From assembly GCF_003958625.1 (NCBI RefSeq), contig NZ_RSEL01000024.1, positions 62,001 through 126,000 on the forward strand: a DNA stretch of 64,000 bases, written 5' to 3'. A program made the translations under genes and the position numbers. The notes under the pieces were generated by a model, which worked only from the letters and a program-made list of their open reading frames with translations, did not search any database and was not told the DNA's origin. Below, in pieces: positions 9,464 through 19,296 of this stretch. Source of the stretch: Tsuneonella rigui (GTDB lineage Bacteria; Pseudomonadota; Alphaproteobacteria; Sphingomonadales; Sphingomonadaceae). Position 1 is the first letter of the stretch; each line of letters opens with the position of its first letter.

Positions 9464-11770
9464 ATGAGCGCCGACCCCGCCCTCCCGACCGTGGCCGACG
9501 AGGCCGAGGTTCCCGCGTACGCGCAGGGACTTAACGCCCCGCAGCGCGACGCAGTGCTGACGACCGAGGGCCCGGTGCTGATGCTGGCGGGCGCGGGGAC
9601 CGGCAAGACCGCGGCGCTCACCGCGCGATTGGCACACCTCGTCGCAACCCGCCGAGCATGGCCGAGCGAGATCCTCTGCGTCACCTTCACCAACAAGGCC
9701 GCGCGCGAGATGCGCGAGCGTGTCGGGCGGCATATCGGGCCAGCGGTCGAAGGGATGCCGTGGCTCGGCACGTTCCATTCGATCGGCGCCAAGATGCTGC
9801 GCCGCCATGCCGAGCTGGTCGGGCTGCAGTCGAACTACACGATCATCGACACCGACGACCAGATCCGGCTCCTGAAGGCGCTGATCACCGACAACGGGCT
9901 GGACGAGAAACGCTGGCCCGCGCGGCAGCTCGCCGGACTGATCGATCGGTGGAAGAACCGCGGGCTCAATCCCGCCGACCTCGATGCGGTGGAGAACGAG
10001 GCGTACGCCAACGGCCGTGGGCAGCAGATGTACGGCCTCTACCAGGCCCGATTGAAGTCGCTAAATGCGTGCGATTTCGGCGATCTGCTGTTGCACATCC
10101 TCAACGTGTTCCGCAGCCACCGCGAGGTGCTCGAGCAGTACCAGCAGCGCTTCAAGTACATTCTGGTCGACGAGTATCAGGACACGAACCAGGTCCAGTA
10201 CCTTTGGCTCCGCCTGCTGGCGCAGGAGCGCAAAAACATCTGCGTGGTGGGGGACGACGACCAGTCGATCTACTCGTGGCGCGGGGCCGAAGTTGCCAAT
10301 ATCCTCAAGTTCGAGAAGGATTTTCCCGGCGCCGCGGTGATCAAGCTCGAACAGAACTACCGCTCGACCCCGCATATCCTTGCCGCCGCATCGGGACTGA
10401 TCAACGCCAACAGCGCGCGGCTAGGCAAGACGCTGTGGACCGAGATTCCGGCCGGCGAGAAGGTCCGCGTGATCGGGGTGTGGGACGGGCCCGAGGAAGC
10501 GCGCCGCGTGGGCGAGGAGATCGAACGGCTCGAGCGCGAGGGCGCCGGGCTCGACCAGGTCGCGATCCTGGTGCGCGCGCAATACCAGACGCGCGAGTTC
10601 GAGGATCGGTTCATCCAGATCGGGATGAACTACCGCATCATCGGCGGCTTCCGGTTCTATGAGCGGGCAGAGATCCGCGATGCGCTGGCCTACCTGCGGG
10701 TCATCGCCAGCCCCGCCGACGATCTGGCGTTCGAGCGGATCTACAACCAGCCCAAGCGCGGGCTCGGCGCCAAGACCTTGGAGTCGATGCACCGCCACGC
10801 GCGCGCGACCGGGCTTCCGCTCGCCGCAGCCTCGCTCCAGCTCGCCGACACTGACGAACTGCCCGCCCGCGCGCGCGGCACGATCGCGCAGCTCATGGGC
10901 CAGTTCCTGCGCTGGCGAGATCTCGCCGAGACCACCGCGCCAGCCGAACTCATTCGCATCGTCCTCGCTGAGAGCGGCTACGATGCGATGCTGCAGGCCG
11001 AAAAAAGCGCCGAGAGCGCGGGGCGCGCAGAGAACCTCAGCGAGCTCGCGCGCGCCATGGAGGAATACGACACACTCGGCGACTTCCTCGAGCACGTCGC
11101 GCTGGTGATGGACAACGACCGCGCCGACGACGGCGAGAAGGTCACCATCATGACCATCCACGCCGCCAAGGGGCTCGAATTCGACCACGTGTTCCTGCCC
11201 GGCTGGGAGGAAGGGGTGTTCCCCAGCCAGCGCGCGCTCGACGAAGGGGGGCTCGCCAGCCTCGAGGAAGAGCGCCGCCTCGCCTACGTCGCGATCACCC
11301 GCGCGCGGCGGCGCTGCACAATCCTGCACGCCGCCAACCGGCGCATCTATGGCCAGTGGACGAGCTCGATCCCCAGCCGCTTCGTCGGCGAACTGCCCGC
11401 CGACCAGATCACCGAGGAAACCACGATGACCGGCGGCGCCAGCCTGTGGCGCGCGCAGATGAGCGAGCACGACGATCCCTTCGCCCACCTCGCCCGCGCC
11501 CAGCCCGCGCGCACGCTGACCCGAGGCCCCGGCTGGCAGCGCGCGCTCACCACCGGTTACGACCCGACCCCCGCGCGCGTGAAGGAGAACACCCGCAGTG
11601 CCGCCAGCTTCGCCGCCAAGCCGCGCGCCGACATCGCGATCGGCCAGCGTGTGTTCCACGACAAGTTCGGCTATGGCGAAGTGGTCGACCAGGAGGGCAA
11701 CAAGCTCGAGATCGAATTCGAGCAGGCCGGCCGCAAGCGGGTGATCGACAGCTTTGTGAGCCTGGCTTGA
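9464..11770 (+). CDS. uvrD: ATP-dependent DNA helicase UvrD/PcrA/Rep type
   Basis: Superfamily 1A 3'-5' helicase of 768 residues for excision repair and replication restart. Visible motifs: LNAPQRDAV (Q motif), Walker A AGAGTGKTAAL with Lys48, motif Ia TFTNKAAREM, Walker B DEYQDTN from Asp236, GDDDQSIYSWRGA, the QNYRST motif, TIHAAKGLEF, and YVAITRAR. The C-terminal region ends in the UvrD-type tail with FGYGEVV. ATG 9464 follows an SOS operator; the longer upstream frame has no support. The next gene starts inside its stop codon. Confidence 0.95.
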   Translation: MSADPALPTVADEAEVPAYAQGLNAPQRDAVLTTEGPVLMLAGAGTGKTAALTARLAHLVATRRAWPSEILCVTFTNKAAREMRERVGRHIGPAVEGMPWLGTFHSIGAKMLRRHAELVGLQSNYTIIDTDDQIRLLKALITDNGLDEKRWPARQLAGLIDRWKNRGLNPADLDAVENEAYANGRGQQMYGLYQARLKSLNACDFGDLLLHILNVFRSHREVLEQYQQRFKYILVDEYQDTNQVQYLWLRLLAQERKNICVVGDDDQSIYSWRGAEVANILKFEKDFPGAAVIKLEQNYRSTPHILAAASGLINANSARLGKTLWTEIPAGEKVRVIGVWDGPEEARRVGEEIERLEREGAGLDQVAILVRAQYQTREFEDRFIQIGMNYRIIGGFRFYERAEIRDALAYLRVIASPADDLAFERIYNQPKRGLGAKTLESMHRHARATGLPLAAASLQLADTDELPARARGTIAQLMGQFLRWRDLAETTAPAELIRIVLAESGYDAMLQAEKSAESAGRAENLSELARAMEEYDTLGDFLEHVALVMDNDRADDGEKVTIMTIHAAKGLEFDHVFLPGWEEGVFPSQRALDEGGLASLEEERRLAYVAITRARRRCTILHAANRRIYGQWTSSIPSRFVGELPADQITEETTMTGGASLWRAQMSEHDDPFAHLARAQPARTLTRGPGWQRALTTGYDPTPARVKENTRSAASFAAKPRADIAIGQRVFHDKFGYGEVVDQEGNKLEIEFEQAGRKRVIDSFVSLA

Positions 11771-13146
11771 AGGCCATCGCCGATCCCGACGGTCTGCTGA
11801 CCGCCGGCCTCGCCACGATCCGCACGCAGTTTTCGGTCCCCGACGACTTTCCGCCCGAAGTGCTCGCGGAAGCGGAGCGCACCAAGGACCGCCCACCCAC
11901 CGAGCATGCCGACTGGACCGACCGGCACTTCGTCACGCTCGATCCGGCGACCTCGACCGATCTCGACCAAGCCTTCGCGCTCGAGGCTTCTGGTAGCGAC
12001 ATCCTGCTCCACTACGCGCTCGCCGATATCGGCTGGTTCGTCCCCACCGGCGGCGCGATGGAGGCGGAGGCGTGTAAGCGCGGGGTCACGCTGTACCTCC
12101 CCGACGGCCGCGCGCGGCTGTACCCGGCGGTGCTGAGTGAGGGCGCGGCGAGCCTGCTGCCCGATGGTCCGCGCCCGGCGATCGTCGCGACCGTGCGCTG
12201 CTCGCCTGCAGGCGAAGTCGCGCTCGAAGGCATGACCCGCGCGCTGGTGCACAGCCGCGCCAAGCTCGCTTACGAGACTACCGCGCCGGCCGACATCCCC
12301 ATGCTCGCCGACTTTGCTGCCCGCATCGAACGCGCCGGCGAAGCACGCGGCGCGGCGACCGCCAGCCCGCCCGACCAGGAACTCGAGCGCGGCGCGGATG
12401 GCACCTATTCGCTCCACGTGCGCGCGTGGCTGCCGTCGGAGACTGCCAACTCCGCGCTGTCACTAGCCGCCAACATCGCCATCGCCGAGGCGCTGTTCGC
12501 GGCCGGCACCGGCATGTTCCGCGAAATGCCCCCGCCCGACGACCGCGCCATCGCCCGGCTGCGCCTGACCGCCCGCGCGCTCGGCCTCGAATGGCCGGAG
12601 AACGCCACCTTCGCGCAGTTTAACCGCACGGTCGATACCGGCACCCGCGCCGGCGCCGCGTTTGCGCTCGCGGTCCGCCGCGCGACCGGCCACGCGAGCT
12701 ACACGCCGTTCGTGTCGGGCCACGTGCCGTGGCACGCCGCGCTTGGCGCAACCTACACCCACGCCACCGCGCCGATGCGGCGGCTGGCCGACCGCTATGT
12801 GCTGGAAGCGGCGCTGGCGCTCGCCCAAGGCAAGCCGTCCCCGAGCGATGCCGATCAATTCGCGCGTCTGTGCAAGGCGATGGACGCCGCCGACACGCGC
12901 GAGGGCGCGATCGAGCGCGCGGTGCTTGATCTCGCCGAAACGGTCATGTTGCAGGGCCGCGAGGGCGAAATCTTCGCTGCCACCGTAACCGAACGCGACG
13001 ATCGCGGGGCACGCATCCAGCTGAGCGATCTGCCGATCCTCGCCCGGGTCGATGCGCACCGCGTTGCGACGGGCGAGGAAATCCGGGTCCGGCTGATCGA
13101 AGCCGACACCAAGCGCAGAACGCTGCGCTTCGAGCGGGTCAACTAG
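11767..13146 (+). CDS. Short RNB-domain ribonuclease (RNase II/R family)
   Basis: The RNB catalytic motif is present, DPATSTDLDQAF from Asp59, with LHYALADIGWFV after it and SYTPFVSGHVPWHA and APMRRLADRYV later. These are hallmarks of RNase II/R 3'-5' exoribonucleases. At 459 residues it is much shorter than RNase II (about 640) or RNase R (about 800), lacking most of the cold-shock and C-terminal S1 regions. The likely start is TTG at 11767, overlapping the uvrD stop (TTGA); an earlier start would run into uvrD. It converges on rhlE, stop codons overlapping. Confidence 0.85.
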   Translation: MKAIADPDGLLTAGLATIRTQFSVPDDFPPEVLAEAERTKDRPPTEHADWTDRHFVTLDPATSTDLDQAFALEASGSDILLHYALADIGWFVPTGGAMEAEACKRGVTLYLPDGRARLYPAVLSEGAASLLPDGPRPAIVATVRCSPAGEVALEGMTRALVHSRAKLAYETTAPADIPMLADFAARIERAGEARGAATASPPDQELERGADGTYSLHVRAWLPSETANSALSLAANIAIAEALFAAGTGMFREMPPPDDRAIARLRLTARALGLEWPENATFAQFNRTVDTGTRAGAAFALAVRRATGHASYTPFVSGHVPWHAALGATYTHATAPMRRLADRYVLEAALALAQGKPSPSDADQFARLCKAMDAADTREGAIERAVLDLAETVMLQGREGEIFAATVTERDDRGARIQLSDLPILARVDAHRVATGEEIRVRLIEADTKRRTLRFERVN

Positions 13147-14552
13147 CCGCCGAAGCCCACTTCGAGGAAGCTCGGCACCGGGCCGTTCCATTCGCCCGGC
13201 TGCATCGGCTCATCCTCATGCTGGTCGCGGCGCGGGCGATCGTCACGGCGCGGGCGCCCAGCGCGTTCATCGCGCTGCGGACGCTCGGTGCGCGGCTCGC
13301 GCTCGCGGCGGGGGCGTTCGTCGCGCTCTTCGCGCGAACGGCGCGGACGCTCGTCGCGCTCCTCGCGGTCGCGTCGGGGCGATTCTTCGCGCGGCTCTTC
13401 CTGCGGCACGACCGGCGCGGTCAGTTCGACCCGCACGTCCTTCTTGCCGAACACCGGAATCGCCGACTGAGTCAGCTTCTCGACATTGTCGATCGCCTCG
13501 GCGTCTTCTTCCGCAACGAAGGTGAACGCCCGCCCCTTGGCGCCCGCCCGGCCGGTGCGGCCGATGCGGTGGACGTAGTCGTCGGGATGCCACGGCGTGT
13601 CGAAGTTGAACACGTGGCTGACGCCCTTGATGTCGAGCCCGCGCGCGGCAACGTCGCTGGCGACGAGGATCGTCACCTCGCCCTTCTTGAACCGGTCGAG
13701 CTCCTTGATCCGGCTCGCCTGGTCCATGTCGCCGTGGATTTCGGCACTGGCAAAGCCGTGGCTCTGCAGGCTCTTGTTGATCTCGCGCACCGTGGTCTTG
13801 CGGTTGGCGAAGATGATCGCGGTCTCGACCAGGTCGTTGCGCAGCAGCCAGCGCAGCGTGTCGCGCTTGTCGCGGCTCTTTACGGGCACTTTGAACGCGG
13901 TGATGTTCTCGTTGGTCGAAGCCGCGCGGCTGACCTCGATCCGCTTGGGATTGTTGAGGAACTTCTTCGCCAGCTTCTCGATCGGCGGCGGCATCGTCGC
14001 GGAGAACAGCATCGTCTGCCGTGTTTCGGGCAGCTTGGAGCAGATGAACTCGATGTCGGGGATGAACCCCATGTCGAGCATGCGGTCAGCCTCGTCGATA
14101 ACCAGCAGCTCGCAGCCGTTGAGCATGATCTTGCCGCGCTCGAACAGGTCCATCAGTCGGCCGGGCGTGGCGATCAGCACGTCGACGCCTTCGCTCAATG
14201 CCTTGAGCTGGTCGCCCATCTGCACGCCGCCGATCAGCAGCGCCATCTTGAGGTCGTGATTGGTGCCGTACTTCTCGAAGTTCTCGGCCACCTGCGCGGC
14301 GAGCTCGCGGGTCGGCTCGAGGATGAGGCTGCGCGGCATCAGGGCGCGGCGGCGGCCGTGGCTGAGGATGTCGATCATCGGCAGCACGAAGCTGGCCGTT
14401 TTGCCGGTGCCGGTCTGGGCGATGCCGATGATGTCCTTCATCATCAGCACCGGCGGGATCGCCTGGGCCTGGATCGGCGTGGGTTCGCTATAGCCCGCGG
14501 TCTCGACCGCTTTGAGCAATTCAGGGGAAAGGCCGAGTTCGGCGAAGGTCAT
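13143..14552 (-). CDS. rhlE: DEAD-box ATP-dependent RNA helicase
   Basis: RNA-unwinding ATPase, 469 residues. Order of motifs: Q motif (YSEPTPIQAQAI), Walker A AQTGTGKT with Lys51, PTRELAAQ, TPGRL, VIDEADRMLDMGF, FSATMP, then the second RecA domain with VASDVAARGLDIKGV and HRIGRTGRAG. The last 90 residues are an Arg/Glu/Asp-rich tail with repeated ERDERPRR-like blocks, probably disordered and RNA-binding. These features suit RhlE better than DeaD. It probably acts in ribosome assembly or mRNA turnover. Confidence 0.9.
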   Translation of the reverse strand: MTFAELGLSPELLKAVETAGYSEPTPIQAQAIPPVLMMKDIIGIAQTGTGKTASFVLPMIDILSHGRRRALMPRSLILEPTRELAAQVAENFEKYGTNHDLKMALLIGGVQMGDQLKALSEGVDVLIATPGRLMDLFERGKIMLNGCELLVIDEADRMLDMGFIPDIEFICSKLPETRQTMLFSATMPPPIEKLAKKFLNNPKRIEVSRAASTNENITAFKVPVKSRDKRDTLRWLLRNDLVETAIIFANRKTTVREINKSLQSHGFASAEIHGDMDQASRIKELDRFKKGEVTILVASDVAARGLDIKGVSHVFNFDTPWHPDDYVHRIGRTGRAGAKGRAFTFVAEEDAEAIDNVEKLTQSAIPVFGKKDVRVELTAPVVPQEEPREESPRRDREERDERPRRSREERDERPRREREPRTERPQRDERAGRPRRDDRPRRDQHEDEPMQPGEWNGPVPSFLEVGFGG

Positions 14553-14681
14553 GCAGTCTCGATATATGAAAGGTTCGGCAGGCGACGGGCGCCGTTCGTT
14601 GACGAAGGCTCACCGCCGCCCGCCACGATCCGCGCGCGCCCTGCGCGTTGCGCGCGCGAAAGTCAAGGTTTCGGAAGGGCT

Positions 14682-15218
14682 CTAGTCGTCCTTCGCGACC
14701 AGCTGGCGGATGCGGCTGATCTCGCAATTCGCGCCCGAACGCGAGTGCAGCTTGTCGCGGTCGGAGCAGAGCATCCCGTCGCTCGCGCGCTCGAGATAGA
14801 AGCCCGAATAGAAATCGCGCGCGCTGCAGGCCTTTTCCAGGGTCGCGGAAACCAGCCGCCGGTCGCGCATGAACAGCAGCAGCTTGCCGCCGTCCGGCTG
14901 GACCGCGGCGATGCCGGCCACCGGCACGCACTTGCCGATCTTGCGCTCGCTGAAGCGCGGCGCGGCGGCGGGAGCCATCTCGGCGACGAAGCCCTGCCGC
15001 ATTACCGGCCCCGGGGGAGCGATGCGGATGGTGATCCGCCGCTCGATGCGCACTTGCGCGGCGATCGGATCCTCCGACGCGCGCGCGGCGTCGTACGCCT
15101 CGCTCGACACGACGGCCGTGGTCTCGGTCTGTCCATCAGCGCTCGGCGCGAGGGGCGCGGCCGCCAGCGTCGGGACGAGCACCGCCAGCGGCGCGAGAAG
15201 GATGGCGTACGGATTCAT
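14682..15218 (-). CDS. Secreted protein of unknown function
   Basis: A 178-residue protein with a hydrophobic N-terminus (YAILLAPLAVLVPTLAAAP) that looks like a signal peptide. The mature part holds an Arg/Ile-rich strand (RIERRITIRIAPPG), then KCVPV and the cysteine-containing segments KACSARDFYSGFYLE and DGMLCSDRDKL and NCEISRI; four cysteines could make two periplasmic disulphides. I recognise no domain. The gene is on its own transcript between rhlE and an oxidase gene of opposite strand. Confidence 0.7.
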   Translation of the reverse strand: MNPYAILLAPLAVLVPTLAAAPLAPSADGQTETTAVVSSEAYDAARASEDPIAAQVRIERRITIRIAPPGPVMRQGFVAEMAPAAAPRFSERKIGKCVPVAGIAAVQPDGGKLLLFMRDRRLVSATLEKACSARDFYSGFYLERASDGMLCSDRDKLHSRSGANCEISRIRQLVAKDD

Positions 15219-15330
15219 GACCTGCGTTGGCCGCCCCCCTTAAGACGCCCGGTTGAATAGCGGCTTAATCCCTCCTGCCCGCGGCGCAAGCGCTGGCATT
15301 GCCGCGCGGCGCTGTGCCATAGCGGCGCGG

Positions 15331-16779
15331 ATGAGCGATCGTGCGGGTTTCCTGGCTGCAGCGGCCGAACTTCTCGGCCCGCGCGGCCTGACGCGCGACG
15401 CCGACCTGATGGCCTCCTGGCTGACCGACTGGCGCGGTCGCTTCACCGGTCGGGCGCTGGCGATGGCCTCGCCTGCGTCGACCGCGGAAGTGGCGGCACT
15501 GGTGAAGCTTTGTGCAGAGCACCGGGTCCCGATCGTGCCCCAGGGCGGCAACAGCGGGATGTCGGGCGGGGCGACCCCAGACGACAGCGGGAGCGCGCTG
15601 CTCCTGTCGCTCCGCCGGATGAATGCCATCCGCAGCCTCGATGTCGCCGCGCGGCAAGTCGTGTGCGAGGCGGGCGTGATCCTCCAGACCTTGCATGAAG
15701 CCGCCGAAGCCGAAGGTCTGCGCTTCCCCCTCACGCTGGGCGGCAAGGGTTCAGCGACCGTCGGCGGGCTCGTCTCCACGAACGCCGGCGGCACCCAGGT
15801 CCTTCGCCACGGGTCGATGCGTACGCAGGTCCTCGGGCTCGAGGCCGTGCTCGCCGACGGCAGCGTGTTCGACAGCCTGACCGCCCTGAAAAAGGACAAC
15901 CGGGGGTTCGACCTCAAGCAGTTGCTGATCGGATCCGAGGGGACGCTCGGGATCGTCACCGCCGCTACGCTCAAACTGGAACCACAGTTCGCCGCGCGGT
16001 CGGTCATTTGGGCCGGCGTGCCTTCGCTCGAAGCGGCGCGCGAACTGCTCCTGCATTGCGAGCGAGCGGCGGGCGGCGCGTTGGAGGGATTCGAAGTGCT
16101 CGACCAAGGCACTCTGGACGACGTGATCGCGCACGTCCCCGGCGCTCGCCAGCCGCTCGGTGGCCGCCACGCGTGGCATGCGCTGATCGAGTTAGTGGCC
16201 GACGCTGCCGGTGCGGGACAGCTCTCAAGTCTCGCCGAGGGCATGCTTGCCGATGCGCTCGAACGGGGCCTGCTCGAAGACGCCGCCATCGCCGCGAACG
16301 AAGCGCAGGCAGCGGCATTCTGGACGCTGCGGGACTCGGTCGCTCCGGCCGAGCGCGCCAAGGGGCCCGCCGTGCAGCACGACATCTCGGTGCCGGTCGA
16401 GCGTATGCCCGCCTTTGTCGCGGAAGCGGTGCCCCAGATCGAGGCCGACTGGCCGGGGACCGAGGCGATCGCCTTCGGCCACTTGGGCGATGGCAACGTC
16501 CACTTCCACGTCATCGCTCCGGGCGGCATCGACCCGGCGGAGTGGTACGCGGGCGACGGCAAGGCGATCAGCAATCAGGTCTATGAATTGGTCACTCGCT
16601 GGGGCGGATCGATCAGCGCGGAGCATGGCATCGGCCAGCTCAAACGCGACGTGTTCGGCCGGCTGGGAGACCCCGTGGCGCTGAGCATGCAGCGAGCGGT
16701 CAAGCAGGCGCTCGACCCGCTCGGACTGCTCAATCCGGGCAAGCTCGTGCCGCTTGCGCCTCAGGGCGACAGTCCTTAA
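15331..16779 (+). CDS. FAD-binding oxidase, D-2-hydroxyglutarate/D-lactate dehydrogenase type
   Basis: VAO/GlcD-family flavoenzyme of 482 residues that oxidises a D-2-hydroxyacid. The FAD-binding PCMH domain shows VPQGGNSGMSGGA (about residue 70) and GGLVSTNAGG. The conserved NRGFDLKQLLIGSEGTLG resembles D-2-hydroxyglutarate dehydrogenase. The C-terminal metal-site signature GHLGDGNVHFHV and SAEHGIGQLK follow. I favour D-2-hydroxyglutarate as substrate, but D-lactate or glycolate is possible. ATG 15331 gives a normal N-terminus. Confidence 0.86.
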   Translation: MSDRAGFLAAAAELLGPRGLTRDADLMASWLTDWRGRFTGRALAMASPASTAEVAALVKLCAEHRVPIVPQGGNSGMSGGATPDDSGSALLLSLRRMNAIRSLDVAARQVVCEAGVILQTLHEAAEAEGLRFPLTLGGKGSATVGGLVSTNAGGTQVLRHGSMRTQVLGLEAVLADGSVFDSLTALKKDNRGFDLKQLLIGSEGTLGIVTAATLKLEPQFAARSVIWAGVPSLEAARELLLHCERAAGGALEGFEVLDQGTLDDVIAHVPGARQPLGGRHAWHALIELVADAAGAGQLSSLAEGMLADALERGLLEDAAIAANEAQAAAFWTLRDSVAPAERAKGPAVQHDISVPVERMPAFVAEAVPQIEADWPGTEAIAFGHLGDGNVHFHVIAPGGIDPAEWYAGDGKAISNQVYELVTRWGGSISAEHGIGQLKRDVFGRLGDPVALSMQRAVKQALDPLGLLNPGKLVPLAPQGDSP

Positions 16780-16848
16780 AGCGCGCGCTTCGCGCCGCCG
16801 GGCATGGGAGTGCCTTGCCGCTGCATCTAACGACTTCGGAGATCGACC

Positions 16849-17631
16849 ATGGCCAGCGCGCCGCAGCCTACCCTGCCCCTGTTCTACAATGACCTGATGC
16901 CGCTCAACAGCCGGGATCACGCCAACTACAAGCTCAATCCTCCCTCGGGCATGACCTGGCTGGTCAATCAGCACGCGGTGCCGGTGACCACCGATGAGTT
17001 CATCCAGGCGCAGCGCCACTTCCCGATCGTGTTCAGCGCCGGGGAAGGCAGCGTTCCCCTCGCGCTCATGGGCCTCAATGAAGGCGTGAACACCTTCTTC
17101 AACGAGGAAGGCAAGCTGGAGGAGGATATCTACATCCCCGCTTACGCGCGCCGCTATCCCTACTTGCTCGCGCGCCTGACGCCGGACGCGCAGGAAATGT
17201 CGCTCTGCTTCGATCCCTCGGCCGGCATGCTCGGCGAGTCCGGTGAAGGCGAACCGCTGTTCGACGCCGAGGGCAAGCCCGCCGCGCCGATCCAGGGCGC
17301 GCTCGATTTCTGCGAGAAGTTCGAGGAGGCCGGCGCCCGTACCCAGGCGTTCGTCAAGGAGCTGGAAGACAAGGGCCTGCTGATGGACGGCGAAGTCGCG
17401 ATTACGCGCAACGACGATCCGGAAAAGCCCTACATCTACCGCGGCTTCAAGATGGTGGACCAGGACAAGCTGCGCGATCTCGACGCCGAGACCGCCAAGC
17501 TGTGGACCGGCAACGGCATCATGGCGCTGATCTTCGCGCACCTGTTCTCGATGGACATGATGCGGATCATTTTCGGGCGCCAGGTCGGCAAGGGCATGAT
17601 GCCTGAAGCTACCGAGCAACCCGCCGCCTGA
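16849..17631 (+). CDS. SapC family protein
   Basis: A 260-residue protein resembling the SapC family, common in sphingomonads and related alphaproteobacteria: it opens with LPLFYNDLMPLNSRDHANYKL and has PVTTDEFIQAQRHFPIVFS and a central FNEEGKLEEDIYIPAYARRYPY. The name derives from an S-layer-associated gene in Campylobacter; the function in sphingomonads is not established. There is no signal peptide. A strong terminator follows at 17775. Confidence 0.8.
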   Translation: MASAPQPTLPLFYNDLMPLNSRDHANYKLNPPSGMTWLVNQHAVPVTTDEFIQAQRHFPIVFSAGEGSVPLALMGLNEGVNTFFNEEGKLEEDIYIPAYARRYPYLLARLTPDAQEMSLCFDPSAGMLGESGEGEPLFDAEGKPAAPIQGALDFCEKFEEAGARTQAFVKELEDKGLLMDGEVAITRNDDPEKPYIYRGFKMVDQDKLRDLDAETAKLWTGNGIMALIFAHLFSMDMMRIIFGRQVGKGMMPEATEQPAA

Positions 17632-17774
17632 CGCGACGAACCGTGGCTTGAGCGCGACCGGACGGAACTTGAAACCCGTCCGGCCAGCGCCTATTTCGCC
17701 TCTGCCCGGTTCGCGCTTCCCTCATGGCCGGATCGGGTCGGTGCACTGCGGTGCACCTCCTCCCTGAACCTTGG

Positions 17775-17806
17775 CCACCTCGTGCGCTTGCACGAGGTGG
17801 TTTTTT
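17775..17806 (+). terminator. Rho-independent terminator after the SapC gene
   Basis: An 11-bp perfect stem CCACCTCGTGC / GCACGAGGTGG with a GCTT loop, followed by TTTTTT. A second 7-bp hairpin (GGTGCAC / GTGCACC) stands just upstream at 17740-17757. The T-run overlaps the last codons of the convergent amidohydrolase gene. Confidence 0.85.
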
Positions 17807-18740
17807 ATTCGGCCGCCTGCGGCATGCGTCCCGCGCCGCCGAGAGCGGCAACTTCGCTGGCGAGAGCGCGCACCAGACCGGCGAGCAGACGCGCGACGCC
17901 GGCAGCCCGGACGCTCGGCTCAGCCAATCGCGCGTCGAGGTAGCTGGTGCGGCAAACCTCCAGTTGTATCGCATGGATGTCGCGCGCCGGCGCGGCGTGG
18001 CGGTCGAGCACGTACCCGCCCGCATAGGGCCGGTTGTGCGCCACCGGCCTGCCGTTCGCCTTGAAATAGCCAAACGCCGCCGCCACTAGGGCGCGGCTGC
18101 AGCTTGCGCCGAAGCGGTCGCCGATGACCAACTCGGGTGACGGTTGCCCTTGCCGCGACGGCAGGGGCGGCATCGAGTGCAAGTCGATCAACAGCGCCGC
18201 ACCCCAGCGGTCGCGCAGTGTCTCCAGGGCCCTGCCCAGCGCCGCGTGATAGGGCGAATGGATCGACGCGATCCGCTCATCGAACGTGGCGCGGTCGATC
18301 TGCTGCTTCCAGATTTCGCCCAATCCCGGCAATCGGCGCGGGATCACCCCCAGTCCATTGCGCGCCCGACGGTTGGCGAGCGAATGGCGTGCGCTGGCGC
18401 CGGCCGGCGCGCCCTCAACCACCATCGACCAATCCATATCATCGGCCGAACGGTTAAGATCGAGCATCGCGCGCGGCGCGTGCGCCACCAGCAGCGCGGC
18501 GCCGGTGGCTTGGGCGACCGCCTCCGCGAGGCCGTCGACGTGGCGGTCCTCTAGCCGGTGCGCCGCGTAAGCTGGGTCGCGCATGCGTGCGGTGAGGTCC
18601 GGCGGGTAGGTCCGCCCGCCATGCGGCGCGGCGATCAGGATCGGGACCGGCGCATCGGCCGGCAGGTGCAAGGTAAACGCCGCAAGGTCGGTTCCGGGGA
18701 TCGCCCCGCCGTCTCGCCCTGCGTAATCCTGTGCACTCAT
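17805..18740 (-). CDS. N-formylglutamate amidohydrolase family
   Basis: A 311-residue zinc-type amidohydrolase of the HutG/N-formylglutamate deformylase family, releasing formate from N-formylglutamate at the end of one histidine-degradation route. Supporting motifs: IAAPHGGRTYP, RLEDRHVDGLAEA, MLDLNRSADDMDW, and LLIDLHSMPP. No other hut gene is near, so the physiological substrate may differ. The gene is divergent from cpdR, an arrangement I believe is frequent in sphingomonads. Confidence 0.82.
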   Translation of the reverse strand: MSAQDYAGRDGGAIPGTDLAAFTLHLPADAPVPILIAAPHGGRTYPPDLTARMRDPAYAAHRLEDRHVDGLAEAVAQATGAALLVAHAPRAMLDLNRSADDMDWSMVVEGAPAGASARHSLANRRARNGLGVIPRRLPGLGEIWKQQIDRATFDERIASIHSPYHAALGRALETLRDRWGAALLIDLHSMPPLPSRQGQPSPELVIGDRFGASCSRALVAAAFGYFKANGRPVAHNRPYAGGYVLDRHAAPARDIHAIQLEVCRTSYLDARLAEPSVRAAGVARLLAGLVRALASEVAALGGAGRMPQAAE

Positions 18741-18836
18741 CGCGGTAGAAATGGACCGCGCCTACGTATGTGTCAAAGCAGGTCGCCACCTAACGGCGCG
18801 AAAGATTTCTTAAGTGCCGTGCGGTAAGGAAGGGGG

Positions 18837-19226
18837 ATGAATGAATTGCCTCCGATCCGCATCCTCCTCGCCGAGGACGAAGATGCCATGCGCACCTACC
18901 TTGCACGGGCGCTGGAAAACGCCGGCTACCAGGTGGTCGCGGTCGATCGCGGAACCGAAGCGCTGCCGCTGCTCGAGGCCGAGCACTTCGACCTGTTGCT
19001 GTCGGACATCGTCATGCCCGAGATGGACGGGATCGAGCTCGCCCAGCGCTGCAACGAGGTGAGCCCGGCGACGAAGGTCATGTTCATCACGGGATTCGCC
19101 GCGGTTACGCTCAAGGCCAGCCGCGAGCAGCCGCGCGCCAAGGTTCTGTCGAAACCCTTCCATCTCAAGGACCTGGTGATGGAAGTCGACCGCGTGTTTC
19201 GGACCGAGGAAGCCGCGCGGCTCTAG
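18837..19226 (+). CDS. cpdR: Response regulator CpdR
   Basis: A single-domain receiver of 129 residues without an output domain. The acidic pocket is ILLAEDEDAMRTYLARAL, phospho-acceptor Asp57 lies in LLLSDIVMPEMDG, the conserved Thr/Ser is in MFITGFA, and Lys is in LSKPF. In Caulobacter, unphosphorylated CpdR primes ClpXP for degradation of CtrA, and it is phosphorylated by the CckA-ChpT relay. Length and the YLARALENAGY segment match CpdR. The presumed kinase CckA is encoded at 35551-37980. Confidence 0.87.
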   Translation: MNELPPIRILLAEDEDAMRTYLARALENAGYQVVAVDRGTEALPLLEAEHFDLLLSDIVMPEMDGIELAQRCNEVSPATKVMFITGFAAVTLKASREQPRAKVLSKPFHLKDLVMEVDRVFRTEEAARL

Positions 19227-19296
19227 CCCTCTTGCGAAGCGTTCAGGTGGCCGCTACATGGCCGCCTCGCCGGGCAGCCGGCCGACCGGATAGTGC

